DNA from: an uncultured Dokdonia sp.
Lineage (GTDB): Bacteria; Bacteroidota; Bacteroidia; Flavobacteriales; Flavobacteriaceae
DNA: 64,000 bases
Assembly (NCBI RefSeq): GCF_947492535.1
Contig: NZ_CANLNH010000017.1
Span: 1 to 64,000, forward strand
Direction: 5' to 3'
Below the pieces are notes generated by a model, which made no database searches, was not told the DNA's origin, and saw only the letters and a program-made list of their open reading frames with translations. Numbering within the stretch: position 1 is the first letter of the stretch; every line of letters starts with the position of its first letter. The position numbers were made by a program, and so were the translations under genes. Positions 43,148-53,238 of this stretch are shown one piece after another.

Positions 43148-43150
43148 CTA

Positions 43151-44431
43151 TTATTTTATTAAATCCAAAACACGTTCCATTGCCATACCGCGTGATCCTT
43201 TAATGAGGATGGTTGTATCGGGAGGAATGTCTCCTGTATACGCTTTCGCGAAAGCGTTATATGTCAGAAAAACAAGGTGATTGTTATTTTCAGGAGTTGA
43301 AACCCCAAAAGTAGGCCCCACCGCATAGACTTCGTCAATAGAACATGTATTTGCATAGCTAAGAATATGCTGATGCTCCTGAAGTGTGGTTTCGCCAACT
43401 TCAAACATATCTCCTAAGAAAGCAATTTTGTGTTGAGACGATTGCTTACTTAAGTTATCTAAAGCAGCTTCCATACTGGTAGGATTGGCATTATACGCAT
43501 CTAAAATAATAGTAATATTATTTTCTTTTTTAATAACTTGAGATCTGTTATTAGCTGGAATATACCCTTCGATGCCTTTTTTTATAACTTCTTTATCTAC
43601 AGAAAAATAGGCTCCCATGGCAATAGCTGCAGCAACATTTAATGCGTTGTATGCTCCTGTTAGTTGTGTTTTGATAGTAAGGTCATCAAAATCTATATGT
43701 ACATAAGGTGAGGCTCCTTTAAAAGTAATGGTGTAATCTGCATTATTTGGTGCAAATGTTTTGACCTGAATCCCTGTAGATTGCTTTATCTGTAATGGAT
43801 CTTCTTTATTGATAAAAGCGAGACCATTTGTTTTTTGTATGTATTTGTATAGTTCGCTTTTTCCTTTTATAACACCTTCCACACCGCCAAAACCTTCTAA
43901 ATGTGCTTTTCCAAAATTTGTGATATATCCAAAATTTGGTTTGGCAATTTCGCTTAAAGCTGCAATCTCTCCTTGATGATTTGCACCCATTTCGACGATG
44001 CCTATCTCAGTTTCTTTTGTCATAGACAAAAGCGTCAAAGGGACTCCTATGTGATTGTTGAGGTTACCAATGGTAGCAGTCGTATTATATTTTTGGGATA
44101 ATACAGAATTAATGAGTTCTTTTGTTGTTGTTTTTCCATTACTTCCTGTAAGCGCAATGATGGGAATATCTAAGTATTCTCTATGATAGGTAGACAGTTG
44201 TTGTAATGTCTGTAATACATCTTCTACTAGAATAGTATATTCAAGCTCTCCTTGTGTTTCATCAATGATGGCATAAGTAGCACCTTGTTCTATTGCTTTT
44301 TTTGCAAATAGATTTCCATTAAAATTAGCTCCTTTTAAGGCGAAATATAATTGTCCTTTTTCTAATTTTCTTGTATCAGTACATATGCCTGTACTTTTTA
44401 AAAAGAGATGATGTAATTGTTCTATATTCAT
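43151..44431 (-). CDS. murF: UDP-N-acetylmuramoyl-tripeptide--D-alanyl-D-alanine ligase (426 aa)
   Basis: The Mur-ligase P-loop TGSNGKTTTKELI lies at residues 95-107. NPTSMEAALDNLS and IVEMGANHQGEIAALSEIAK are family blocks. The enzyme adds D-Ala-D-Ala to UDP-MurNAc-tripeptide in the cytoplasm for peptidoglycan synthesis. Its position next to gldJ is common in flavobacteria. The iterated palindrome near the 3' end (43241) is translated as LTYNAFAKAYTG. Confidence 0.93.
   Translation of the reverse strand: MNIEQLHHLFLKSTGICTDTRKLEKGQLYFALKGANFNGNLFAKKAIEQGATYAIIDETQGELEYTILVEDVLQTLQQLSTYHREYLDIPIIALTGSNGKTTTKELINSVLSQKYNTTATIGNLNNHIGVPLTLLSMTKETEIGIVEMGANHQGEIAALSEIAKPNFGYITNFGKAHLEGFGGVEGVIKGKSELYKYIQKTNGLAFINKEDPLQIKQSTGIQVKTFAPNNADYTITFKGASPYVHIDFDDLTIKTQLTGAYNALNVAAAIAMGAYFSVDKEVIKKGIEGYIPANNRSQVIKKENNITIILDAYNANPTSMEAALDNLSKQSSQHKIAFLGDMFEVGETTLQEHQHILSYANTCSIDEVYAVGPTFGVSTPENNNHLVFLTYNAFAKAYTGDIPPDTTILIKGSRGMAMERVLDLIK
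43241..43256. repeat. Iterated palindrome inside murF
   Basis: Exact CGCTTTCGCGAAAGCG. In the murF frame it reads Ala-Phe-Ala-Lys-Ala, near the C-terminus. Confidence 0.9.
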
Positions 44432-44559
44432 AATTTATTAGTGAAACTCAATGTTTAAAAGCCTATAAGACATATCAACATTGTAAGTTAAGCTAATCCT
44501 GCTATTTTCTGAATTCGTTAGTATCTAGCGGGTTCTTGATTTATACTTTTTATGGTATT

Positions 44560-44586
44560 AAAAAAGCCCTACAAGAGGGCTTTTTT
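44560..44586. terminator. Terminator downstream of gldJ
   Basis: AAAAAAGCCCT pairs with AGGGCTTTTTT around a 5-nt loop. A-tract and T-tract on opposite sides make it act in both directions. It lies 20 bases beyond the gldJ stop. Confidence 0.85.
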
Positions 44587-44605
44587 ACTATGTGTATTGC
44601 TAAAA

Positions 44606-46264
44606 TTATCTAGCTCTTTTTCCACTTTTAGATTTTGAACCTACACGTGACATAGCACATCTAAATCCGATATCATCTGTAGCCATACCTTGTGGTAAGA
44701 AGCGACGTTGTGCAGGATCTAGCCAGTATGCTCTATCTCTCCAAGATCCTCCTTTGTATACTCTTACTTCGTCATTAATGAGTGTTGTTCTACTATTTGA
44801 TTCATCAAACTCACGACTTAATGTCCCTGTACTATCACTAGAAACTTTATGTCTAGGAGCATCATACATTGCTGGAGCTTCACTCTGATCTTCATCGTCA
44901 TCAAAAGATTCAAAGTAACGAGTAGATCTTCTATCGCCATCTCTAAAGTTACGGTTGTCACTTTGAGAGAATTGTGTACGTAAATATGTTTCATCTTCGT
45001 CTACTGGCACTTGAAGAATTTCTCCAGGTAAATCTCTAGCAACTACTTTTCCGTTAGCTAACGTGTCATATACAATAGAATCTACAGTTACAACTCTAAC
45101 TTTTCCTTCTTCATCAATTGCATTTTTAGTATATACGTTACCTCTATAGTAGTTAAAATCATTAAACTCATCATCTACTATTGGGCGGTATACATCGGCT
45201 ACCCATTCAGAAACATTTCCAGCCATATCATATAATCCAAAATCATTTGGTTCATATGTTTGTACTTCGGCAGTAATATCTGCATTATCATCAGACCAAC
45301 CTGCAATTCCTCCGTAATCTCCATCAGCTTGCTTAAAGTTTGCTAAATGATCACCACGTGTACGTCTAGAAGCAGATCTTGTATACGATCCATTCCAAGG
45401 ATATTTTTTACGACCTCTATATACATTATAACTTCTTAATTCAGAAAGTCCTAATGCAGCATATTCCCATTCAGCTTCCGTTGGTAATCTATATTTTGGT
45501 AAAAGAATACCGTCTTTACGCTGTACAAATATGTTAGTGCTATCATTTCTCTTCATTCTTGACTCACTAGCACGTCCTCCTCTTGCGAGACTATCACTTC
45601 CTCCATATGCTAACGTAGGAGAATTTAAATATGTTTCTGTGTCAAAAGTAGAAGTAGCTTCTACATCATTACGTGCTCCACGAGCAGTAAATCCTTGTTC
45701 TTCAAGAATTAATTCGTTAACACGGTTTGATCTCCAATCAGAAAATTCAACAGCTTGAAGCCAACTTACACCTACAACAGGGTAATTAGCAAAAGCTGGG
45801 TGACGTAAATAGTTTTCTGTCATCGTTTCGTTAAACCCTAAACGATTTCTCCAAACTAATGTGTCTGGTAATGCACCTAAGTAGATGTTACGGTAATTTT
45901 CGTCTGTAGGAGGGAATACTTTCTTGATCCAATCTAAGTATTCTAAATACATTACATTGGTAACCTCGGTTTCATCCATATAAAAAGACTGAACATGCTG
46001 TTGATTTGGAGAGTTATTCCAATCATGCATGACGTCATCTTGAACTTTTCCCATTGTAAAAGTTCCTCCTTCAACAAACACGAGTCCAGGACCAGTCGCT
46101 TGTTCGGTATAGTCGGTATTAGCTTTAAAGCCTCCGTCTTTACCATCAACTTTCCATCCAGTACCTCGGGAACTGTCTTTGTAGTTATTAGATTTGCTAC
46201 AGCTAGCAACTGTTAGGGCAACAGTGGCCACAGCAAAGATTTTTAGAGCAAGATTTAATTTCAT
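44606..46264 (-). CDS. gldJ: Gliding motility lipoprotein GldJ (552 aa)
   Basis: A lipobox with Cys22 (ALTVASCSK) follows the signal peptide. The body has the sulfatase-modifying/FGE fold typical of GldJ and GldK: PGLVFVEGGTFTMG, DETEVTNVMYLEYLDW, PVVGVSWLQAVEF, RLPTEAEWEYAA, and GGSWRDRAYWL near the end, with a long insertion. GldJ is an outer-membrane lipoprotein of the gliding and type IX secretion machinery. The conserved neighbours murF on one side and porU-porV on the other support the gene call. Confidence 0.92.
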   Translation of the reverse strand: MKLNLALKIFAVATVALTVASCSKSNNYKDSSRGTGWKVDGKDGGFKANTDYTEQATGPGLVFVEGGTFTMGKVQDDVMHDWNNSPNQQHVQSFYMDETEVTNVMYLEYLDWIKKVFPPTDENYRNIYLGALPDTLVWRNRLGFNETMTENYLRHPAFANYPVVGVSWLQAVEFSDWRSNRVNELILEEQGFTARGARNDVEATSTFDTETYLNSPTLAYGGSDSLARGGRASESRMKRNDSTNIFVQRKDGILLPKYRLPTEAEWEYAALGLSELRSYNVYRGRKKYPWNGSYTRSASRRTRGDHLANFKQADGDYGGIAGWSDDNADITAEVQTYEPNDFGLYDMAGNVSEWVADVYRPIVDDEFNDFNYYRGNVYTKNAIDEEGKVRVVTVDSIVYDTLANGKVVARDLPGEILQVPVDEDETYLRTQFSQSDNRNFRDGDRRSTRYFESFDDDEDQSEAPAMYDAPRHKVSSDSTGTLSREFDESNSRTTLINDEVRVYKGGSWRDRAYWLDPAQRRFLPQGMATDDIGFRCAMSRVGSKSKSGKRAR

Positions 46265-46481
46265 CGGTTTTTGCTTAAGTAGATTTGGGATCGCAATATA
46301 ACAATTAACACGAAAATGACAATATTAATTTATTAAAAGCAGTCATCAAATTTATTTTTTAGTGGTTTTAGTCAACCCATTAGTAACGTAGGTATTTATT
46401 CTTTATTATTGTAAACAAAAAAAATAATCAAAAAATATCATCTTTTTTGATACTATTGATTGGCATTTATCGTTACGATAT

Positions 46482-49400
46482 ATGATGAAAATACGCTACG
46501 CTATACTTTTGTTTTTTATTTCTTCCCTAGGTTTTTCTCAAGAAAAGCGATTGTCATTAGATTGGGAGAAAATGTTAGTGGATGTTAATACCCCTTTAAA
46601 TAGGTCATTACATTTTACTCAAAATGAAGACGCATCATGGAGCTATTTAACTCAATGGGAAGTAAATCAACCTATTTTAAGTTCCAGTGTGAGTATTAAT
46701 GATGTAGTTTATGAACCTATTCCAAGTTCTCAGTTGTCTATATTAGATAAGAGTAAAATTCAATCAGAGATATCATATACAATACAAACCTCAAAAGCTA
46801 GAAATACATATTATGCTAGTTTAAATGTGAGTCCTTTTATTATTACTAATGGACAGTATAAGCGTATTAAAAGTGCTAAGGTTATGTATGCTTTTACACG
46901 AGCAAGCAATACGATATCTTCTATTCCTCTTACAAATTCGATATTAGCAAGTGGTGATTATTATAAGTTTTATGTAGAAGAAACTGGAGTACATCAAATT
47001 ACGCGTAATTTTTTGCAAAGTATGGGGATGCCATTAGATGGAATAGATCCGCAAACAATTAAAGTATATGGGTTAGGTGGTTCACCGTTACCACTACGTA
47101 ATAGTGATAATGGAGATGAAGTGTTTGATCTAAGAGAAATTCCAATACAAGTAGTAGGTGGTGAGGATGGGACATTTAATGGAAATGATCATATTCTCTT
47201 TTTTGGAGAAAGTTCTCGGAAATTTCATGAAGAATTAAATACAAACATAAATCCATATTCAGATAGGTCGTATTATTATGTAACAGCAGGCGGAAGTGAA
47301 GGTTTACGTGTACAGCCCATGAGTCAGCCTTCAGGAACTCCAGATGCTACATTTACAACATTTGATGATTACCAGTTCCATGAAGAAGATACAGAAAATA
47401 TTGTCTTAGTAGGACGTAGATGGTTTGGAGAACAATTTAATATTGAAAACGAGCAAACTTTTGATTTTACATTTCCTAACATAGTTTCTAGCCAAACAGC
47501 TGCATTGAGAGTCCTTCTAGCAGCAGCTTCAGAATCTCAAACTTCTTTTGAAATTGCTGTAAATGGTTCTTCAGTAGGAACAGCAATACTAAACCCTATA
47601 AATGATATAAGCTTAGCTACTGGGAGAACGTTTGAAATAGATATTCCGATCTCAACTCCAGATGTAACAATAACAATAACGTATAACAATGGTGGTAATC
47701 CTTCTAGTTTAGGATACCTTGATTATATAAGTCTAGATGTCCCAAGAGCACTTCAAGGTACAGGAGAACAAATTAATTTTAAGAAAAATGAAGCAGCTAC
47801 GTTAAGTGGTTTAGGAGAATATGTTTTTAGTAATGCTAGCGATTATTCTCAAATTTGGGACGTAACTGATCAGACATCCATAACAACAACCCTTAATGAT
47901 GGAGGACAAGGGAATATTAGCTTTAGAAGTCAATTAGGGACATTACGTCGTTTTGTGGCAGTAACTCCTTCAGATTATTTTACTCCTTTTAGAGAGAGTA
48001 ATAATACAAGAGTTGCTAATCAAAATTTAAAAGGGACGATCTTTCAAAATAATAGCGGAGCGTTTCAAGATGTAGATTACTTGATGATTACTGGTGATTT
48101 ATTACGACCACAGGCAGAACGACTAGCAGAACATAATAGAACGTTTAGAGGACTGAATGTAAAAGTAGTCACGCTTAATGATATTTATGAAGAATTTGGA
48201 GGTGGTAGGCAAGATATCGGAGCGATACGCAATTTAGTAAAGTATGTCTATGATAATGCATCTTCAGAATCCAATAGAATTAAATATCTATGTTTGTTTG
48301 GAGATGGTTCTGTAGATTATAAAGATCGACTTTTTGGTAACAATAATATTATTCCTTCTTTTCAGACTGAACAGAGTTTTAGTCTCGCTAGTTCTATAGT
48401 GTCTGATGACTACTTTGGATTTATGGATCCCAATGAAGGCTTTGTTGAGCTTAATGGAGGAGGAAATGATCGATTAGATATCGCAGTAGGACGTATTGTA
48501 GCAGATACGCCATCGCTGGCTACGACGGTTGTAGATAAAATTATAAGTTATGATACAAGAGAGTCATTTGGCCGCTGGCGTAATAATTTAGTCATGATCT
48601 CTGATGATGCTGATGAACCAGGACAAGCTCATTATGAATTACAAGTAAATCTAGATGCGTTGAGTGATGAGATTGAAGAACAACGACCTTCTACAAATGT
48701 TATAAAAATATATAGTGATGCTTTTCAGCAACAATCTTCTGCAGGAGGAGATCGATATCCTCAAGTAAATGAAACGATTTCTAATGCTTTAGAATTAGGG
48801 TCTTTAGTAGTGACTTATTTAGGGCATGGCGGAGAAGAATTGTTAGCTTCTGAAGCCATTATTACACAGAATGAAGTAGATGAACTCGCAAATGATGAAC
48901 GTCTTCCTTTGCTCATTACTGTAACCTGTGAGTTTACAAAATTTGATAATCCACGTCGTCCTACAGGAGGAGAAGGTTTTATTTGGAGTCCAGATGGTGG
49001 GGCAGTAGCTATGATCGCAACAACTAGAGAGATATTTGTTGGTCTTGGTTTAGATTTTAATGATGACATTGCTGCAGAAATTTTTGGATTTAATAATAAC
49101 GAGCTTGTAAGTGTTGCAGAACATGTACGACGTGCAAAAAATCAAGAGGGAAATAGTCAACGTAGGGTAATTTTCTTTTTAGGAGATCCAGCGATGACAT
49201 TGGCATTTCCAAGGCCTGATATCCGATTGACCGCTGTAAATGATGTTCCTGTAGGACAAGAGTTACCTACATTAAGAGCCTTAGATCGTGTGAAAATAAA
49301 TGGTGCTGTTACCAGTGAATTAGGGCAGGTAATTTCTAATTATACAGGTACATTAGCAGTTACCTTATATGATAAAGATATACAACGTCAAACATTAGGT

Positions 49401-50312
49401 AATGATGGTACGATAGTAGATGGAGAATTAGGGATTTTAGATTTTAAAACGTTAGGAGCTGTATTGTACAGAGGACAAGCTTCGGTTACAAATGGACAAT
49501 TTGAATTTGAATTTATTATGCCGCGTGATACCGCCATCCCTTTAGGAGAAGGACGGTTAAATTTTTACTCAGAACGATTAGGTGTGCTAGAAGATCAAGC
49601 AGGTGTGAATAGAGATATTATTATAGGCGGACTTAATGAAGATGCACCACCCGATAATTTAGGACCTCGTATTCGATTGTTTATGAATGATGAAAGTTTT
49701 GTGAATGGAGGGATTACAGACGATTCTCCTATTATATTGGCAAAACTAGAAGATGAAAATGGAATTAATACCGCTGGAGGTATAGGGCATGATATTGTAG
49801 CAATTATAGATGGTGATGAAACAAATCCTCTTATTTTAAATGATTTCTATGAAACAGAAGTAGATGATTTTACAAGAGGAACAGCAAGCAGGAGACTTCG
49901 AGATTTAGAAGAAGGTCTTCATACACTTACGTTCATCGCGTGGGACGTATATAATAATTCTTCTAGAGCAGAATTACAGTTTGTTGTAGTTGGAGATGGA
50001 GAATTGCAGCTTGAAAATGTACTTAATTATCCAAACCCTTTTGTAAATTACACAGAGTTTTGGTTCAATCATAATAGACCTTTTGAGCCTCTTGATGTAC
50101 AAGTTCAGATATTTACAGTGAGTGGAAAAGTGGTAAAAACCATTAATCAAACAGTTGTGAATGAAGGGTTTTTGTCTAGAGACATCGTGTGGGATGGATT
50201 AGATGATTTTGGAGAGGCAATTGGAAAAGGAGTGTATGTATATAAGATAACCGTAAAATCTACGTTAACTAACAAGCAAGTCGAAAAGTTTGAAAAGCTT
50301 GTAATTCTATAA
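46482..50312 (+). CDS. porU: Type IX secretion C-terminal signal peptidase PorU (1276 aa)
   Basis: Signal peptide ends near LGFSQEKR. The gingipain-like peptidase domain shows the histidine motif VVTYLGHGGEELLAS and the catalytic cysteine in LLITVTCEFTKFDNP. The C-terminal about 90 residues are a T9SS-type sorting/beta-sandwich domain (NYPNPFVNYTEFWF to GKGVYVYKI). PorU sits at the cell surface, cuts C-terminal signals from cargo and attaches cargo to lipopolysaccharide. porV follows after 47 bases. Confidence 0.92.
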   Translation: MMKIRYAILLFFISSLGFSQEKRLSLDWEKMLVDVNTPLNRSLHFTQNEDASWSYLTQWEVNQPILSSSVSINDVVYEPIPSSQLSILDKSKIQSEISYTIQTSKARNTYYASLNVSPFIITNGQYKRIKSAKVMYAFTRASNTISSIPLTNSILASGDYYKFYVEETGVHQITRNFLQSMGMPLDGIDPQTIKVYGLGGSPLPLRNSDNGDEVFDLREIPIQVVGGEDGTFNGNDHILFFGESSRKFHEELNTNINPYSDRSYYYVTAGGSEGLRVQPMSQPSGTPDATFTTFDDYQFHEEDTENIVLVGRRWFGEQFNIENEQTFDFTFPNIVSSQTAALRVLLAAASESQTSFEIAVNGSSVGTAILNPINDISLATGRTFEIDIPISTPDVTITITYNNGGNPSSLGYLDYISLDVPRALQGTGEQINFKKNEAATLSGLGEYVFSNASDYSQIWDVTDQTSITTTLNDGGQGNISFRSQLGTLRRFVAVTPSDYFTPFRESNNTRVANQNLKGTIFQNNSGAFQDVDYLMITGDLLRPQAERLAEHNRTFRGLNVKVVTLNDIYEEFGGGRQDIGAIRNLVKYVYDNASSESNRIKYLCLFGDGSVDYKDRLFGNNNIIPSFQTEQSFSLASSIVSDDYFGFMDPNEGFVELNGGGNDRLDIAVGRIVADTPSLATTVVDKIISYDTRESFGRWRNNLVMISDDADEPGQAHYELQVNLDALSDEIEEQRPSTNVIKIYSDAFQQQSSAGGDRYPQVNETISNALELGSLVVTYLGHGGEELLASEAIITQNEVDELANDERLPLLITVTCEFTKFDNPRRPTGGEGFIWSPDGGAVAMIATTREIFVGLGLDFNDDIAAEIFGFNNNELVSVAEHVRRAKNQEGNSQRRVIFFLGDPAMTLAFPRPDIRLTAVNDVPVGQELPTLRALDRVKINGAVTSELGQVISNYTGTLAVTLYDKDIQRQTLGNDGTIVDGELGILDFKTLGAVLYRGQASVTNGQFEFEFIMPRDTAIPLGEGRLNFYSERLGVLEDQAGVNRDIIIGGLNEDAPPDNLGPRIRLFMNDESFVNGGITDDSPIILAKLEDENGINTAGGIGHDIVAIIDGDETNPLILNDFYETEVDDFTRGTASRRLRDLEEGLHTLTFIAWDVYNNSSRAELQFVVVGDGELQLENVLNYPNPFVNYTEFWFNHNRPFEPLDVQVQIFTVSGKVVKTINQTVVNEGFLSRDIVWDGLDDFGEAIGKGVYVYKITVKSTLTNKQVEKFEKLVIL

Positions 50313-50359
50313 AATATAAATCTATAAAAAGTCTATATTTGTTCAAATTTGAAATTTTT

Positions 50360-51508
50360 ATGAAGAAAATGATGATGCTGTGCTTAGGAGCATGTTTCGC
50401 TTTTAACGCAACGGTGCAAGCCCAAGACGAGCCTAATACAATTACAACGGCGGTCCCATTCTTAGTTATTGCTGCAGACGCACGTGCTGCAGGACTTGGA
50501 GAACAAGGAGTAGCAACGAGCCCAGATGTATATGGCGTACAGTGGAATCCTGCTAAACTAGCTTTTTTAGATACAAAGCATAATATAGGAGTTAATTATA
50601 CACCTTATTTAGGGAATTTAGTAAATGATATTGCTATTTTACAAGCTGCCTATGCAAATCGTATTGATGAAAAAAGTGCTTTTGGAGCAAGTCTTCGATA
50701 TTTTAGTTTAGGAACAATTACGACAACTACAGGACCTAATGATCCTGGATTGGATATTCGTCCTAATGAATTTACAATAGATGCAACCTACGCACTTAAA
50801 TTAAGTGAGCGTTTCTCTATGGCAGTGTCAGGACGTTATTTACGAAGTGATCTTAGAATCCAACAGTTAGATCCAGATGCTAGAGCAGCGAGTTCTTTTG
50901 GAGTAGATATCTCAGGATACTATCAATCTGAAGAAATCACCTATAATAGTTTCGATGGTCGTTGGAGAGGAGGATTTAATATCTCTAATATAGGACCAGA
51001 AGTATCGTATAGTGATGCCGATAATGATGATGATTTTATTCCTACTAACTTAAAGCTTGGTGGAGGATTTGATTTTATCTTAGATGGTTATAATAGAGTA
51101 TTTGTTGGATTAGAATTCAATAAATTATTAGTGCCTACTCCTCCTAGAAGAGATGGAGAAGGAAATATTATTGCTGGACAAGATGATAATGTAAGTTTCT
51201 TTCAGGGGATTTTCCAATCATTTGGAGATGCACCAGATGGATTTAGTGAAGAGCTTAAAGAATTTACATGGTCACTTGGAGCTGAGTATGTGTATGACAA
51301 TGCCTTTTCGCTTCGTGCAGGATACTTTAATGAAAGTGATATTAAAGGAGCACGTAAATTTGCAACCTTAGGCGCAGGATTTGAATTTAATGCTATTGAT
51401 ATAGATTTATCATATCTTTTCTCTACTGGGTCGGTACGTAGTCCGTTAGAAAATACCTTACGTTTTGGACTTACTTTCCATTTTGGAGATGAGTTTGATG
51501 AATACTAG
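50360..51508 (+). CDS. porV: Type IX secretion outer-membrane protein PorV (382 aa)
   Basis: I take ATG 50360 (MKKMMMLCLGACFAFNATVQ), which begins a standard signal peptide. The longer frame from 50339 adds seven residues in front. The mature part is an FadL-like beta-barrel with SPDVYGVQWNPAKLAFL near the start and closing strand FGLTFHFGDEFDEY. PorV is the shuttle that carries cargo from the translocon to PorU, which explains the adjacent genes. Confidence 0.9.
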   Translation: MKKMMMLCLGACFAFNATVQAQDEPNTITTAVPFLVIAADARAAGLGEQGVATSPDVYGVQWNPAKLAFLDTKHNIGVNYTPYLGNLVNDIAILQAAYANRIDEKSAFGASLRYFSLGTITTTTGPNDPGLDIRPNEFTIDATYALKLSERFSMAVSGRYLRSDLRIQQLDPDARAASSFGVDISGYYQSEEITYNSFDGRWRGGFNISNIGPEVSYSDADNDDDFIPTNLKLGGGFDFILDGYNRVFVGLEFNKLLVPTPPRRDGEGNIIAGQDDNVSFFQGIFQSFGDAPDGFSEELKEFTWSLGAEYVYDNAFSLRAGYFNESDIKGARKFATLGAGFEFNAIDIDLSYLFSTGSVRSPLENTLRFGLTFHFGDEFDEY

Positions 51509-51541
51509 GAAATATGATTTCCGTGTAAACGGAAAAGAAAT

Positions 51542-52024
51542 ATGAAAAAAATTAAGATAGAATCGTTTTTGGAAGTATACCCATCTATAGATGAGCTTCC
51601 AAAAACGATTTTTTCATTGATGCAAGAAGCTATACTTGCAAGAGATACTGCATATGCGCCTTATTCAAACTTTTTTGTAGGAGCCGCTGTTTTATTAGAA
51701 AACGGAAAAATAATACGAGGGAGTAATCAAGAGAATGCAGCATATCCATCTGGTTTATGTGCAGAACGTACTGCGATTTATTATGCTTCCGCGCAATATC
51801 CAAATACGGCTTTTAAAGCTATCGCTATAAGTGCAAAAGGGAAGGATAAAGCAACGTCGCAACCTATTCCACCTTGCGGATCTTGTAGACAAGCAATTGC
51901 AGAATATGAGATACGACAAGGAGAGGCGATTCCTATTTATTTTATGGGAGATCAAGGGGAGGTATGGAAAAGTGATTCTTTAGAAAACTTACTTCCATTA
52001 CTTTTTACCTCAAAATACCTTTAA
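51542..52024 (+). CDS. cdd: Cytidine deaminase (160 aa)
   Basis: Zinc and catalytic residues are visible: Cys73-Ala-Glu75 (SGLCAERTAIYYA), and Cys112 and Cys115 in PPCGSCRQAIAEYE. YAPYSNFFVGAAV precedes them, as usual. It deaminates cytidine and deoxycytidine in pyrimidine salvage. The start lies 33 bases after the porV stop, so it may be read with porU-porV. Confidence 0.95.
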   Translation: MKKIKIESFLEVYPSIDELPKTIFSLMQEAILARDTAYAPYSNFFVGAAVLLENGKIIRGSNQENAAYPSGLCAERTAIYYASAQYPNTAFKAIAISAKGKDKATSQPIPPCGSCRQAIAEYEIRQGEAIPIYFMGDQGEVWKSDSLENLLPLLFTSKYL

Positions 52025-52058
52025 AAAACATTCTTTTATTATTGAGATTATTAATGAG

Positions 52059-52078
52059 TACGCTTTCGCGAAAGCGTA
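52059..52078. repeat. Iterated palindrome TACGCTTTCGCGAAAGCGTA
   Basis: Perfect copy preceded by ATGAG, followed by TACTTG, in the gap between cdd and pdhA. Confidence 0.9.
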
Positions 52079-52166
52079 TACTTGAAGCATTACAGTTTTC
52101 TTAACAAAATAATCAGAATAAAGCGCATTACTATTTCGTTTTCGTAACTTTTATGCAAAACCCTTT

Positions 52167-52196
52167 TTGCGGTATCTATCTAATACCTTATTTTTG
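52167..52196 (+). promoter_or_regulatory. Candidate pdhA promoter
   Basis: TTG (52167-52169, within TTTTTG), 19 bases, TATTTTTG (52189-52196), an almost ideal Bacteroidetes promoter. The pdhA ATG lies 40 bases downstream. Confidence 0.65.
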
Positions 52197-52236
52197 TTAG
52201 TGGCTTTTAGTAAAGTCATTTTTATACTCGTTATAG

Positions 52237-53235
52237 ATGAAGAAAATCACTAAAGAAACGTATCTTAATTGGTACGAAGAAATGCTCTTCTGGCGTAAGT
52301 TTGAAGACAAGTTAGCTCAAGTATACATTCAGCAAAAAGTTAGAGGGTTCTTACACCTTTATAATGGCCAAGAAGCTATATTGGCAGGGTCATTACATGC
52401 GATGGACTTAAGCAAAGACAAAATGATTACTGCCTATCGTAATCACGTACAACCTATAGGTATGGGCGTAGACCCTAAACGTGTGATGGCAGAATTGTAT
52501 GGGAAAGCAACAGGAACCTCACAAGGACTTGGAGGATCTATGCATATATTTTCAAAAGAAAAAGGTTTTTATGGAGGTCACGGTATTGTAGGTGGTCAGA
52601 TTCCATTAGGAGCTGGAATGGCTTTTGGAGATAAATATCATAAAAGAGAAGCGGTTACATTATGTTTCTTTGGAGATGGAGCAGCACGTCAAGGTTCTTT
52701 ACATGAAACCTTTAATATGGCGATGAACTGGAAGTTACCTGTCGTATTCTGTGTGGAAAATAATGGATACGCCATGGGAACATCAGTGGCTCGTACTGCA
52801 AATCATGAAGATATTTGGAAATTAGGTCTTGGGTATGAAATGCCATGTGGCCCTGTAGATGCTATGAATCCTGTAGCTGTAGCAGAAGCTATGGATGAAG
52901 CCATTGATAGAGCAAGAAGAGGTGATGGTCCTACATTCTTAGAATTGAAGACATATCGCTATAGAGGACACTCTATGAGTGATGCACAGCATTATAGAAC
53001 AAAAGAAGAAGTAGCAGAATACCAGAAAATAGATCCTATTACGCAAGTAAAAGATATTCTGTTAAAAGAAGGATATGCTACTGAAGATGAAATTAAAGTA
53101 ATGGACAAACGTGTAAAAGAACGTGTTGCAGAATGCGAAAAATTTGCAGAAGAAAGTCCATTCCCTGAGAAGAATGTGATGTACGATGTCGTATACGAAC
53201 AAGAAGATTATCCATTTTTACCTCATAAACTATAA
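52237..53235 (+). CDS. pdhA: Pyruvate dehydrogenase E1 alpha subunit (332 aa)
   Basis: The thiamine-diphosphate motif is seen as FFGDGAARQGSLHETFNMAM, and YRGHSMSDAQHYRTKEE holds the regulatory loop histidine. KGFYGGHGIVGGQIPLGAG is another family block. It decarboxylates pyruvate together with an E1 beta subunit, which is not encoded in this window. The E2 gene starts three bases after the stop, so both are one unit. Confidence 0.95.
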   Translation: MKKITKETYLNWYEEMLFWRKFEDKLAQVYIQQKVRGFLHLYNGQEAILAGSLHAMDLSKDKMITAYRNHVQPIGMGVDPKRVMAELYGKATGTSQGLGGSMHIFSKEKGFYGGHGIVGGQIPLGAGMAFGDKYHKREAVTLCFFGDGAARQGSLHETFNMAMNWKLPVVFCVENNGYAMGTSVARTANHEDIWKLGLGYEMPCGPVDAMNPVAVAEAMDEAIDRARRGDGPTFLELKTYRYRGHSMSDAQHYRTKEEVAEYQKIDPITQVKDILLKEGYATEDEIKVMDKRVKERVAECEKFAEESPFPEKNVMYDVVYEQEDYPFLPHKL

Positions 53236-53238
53236 GCT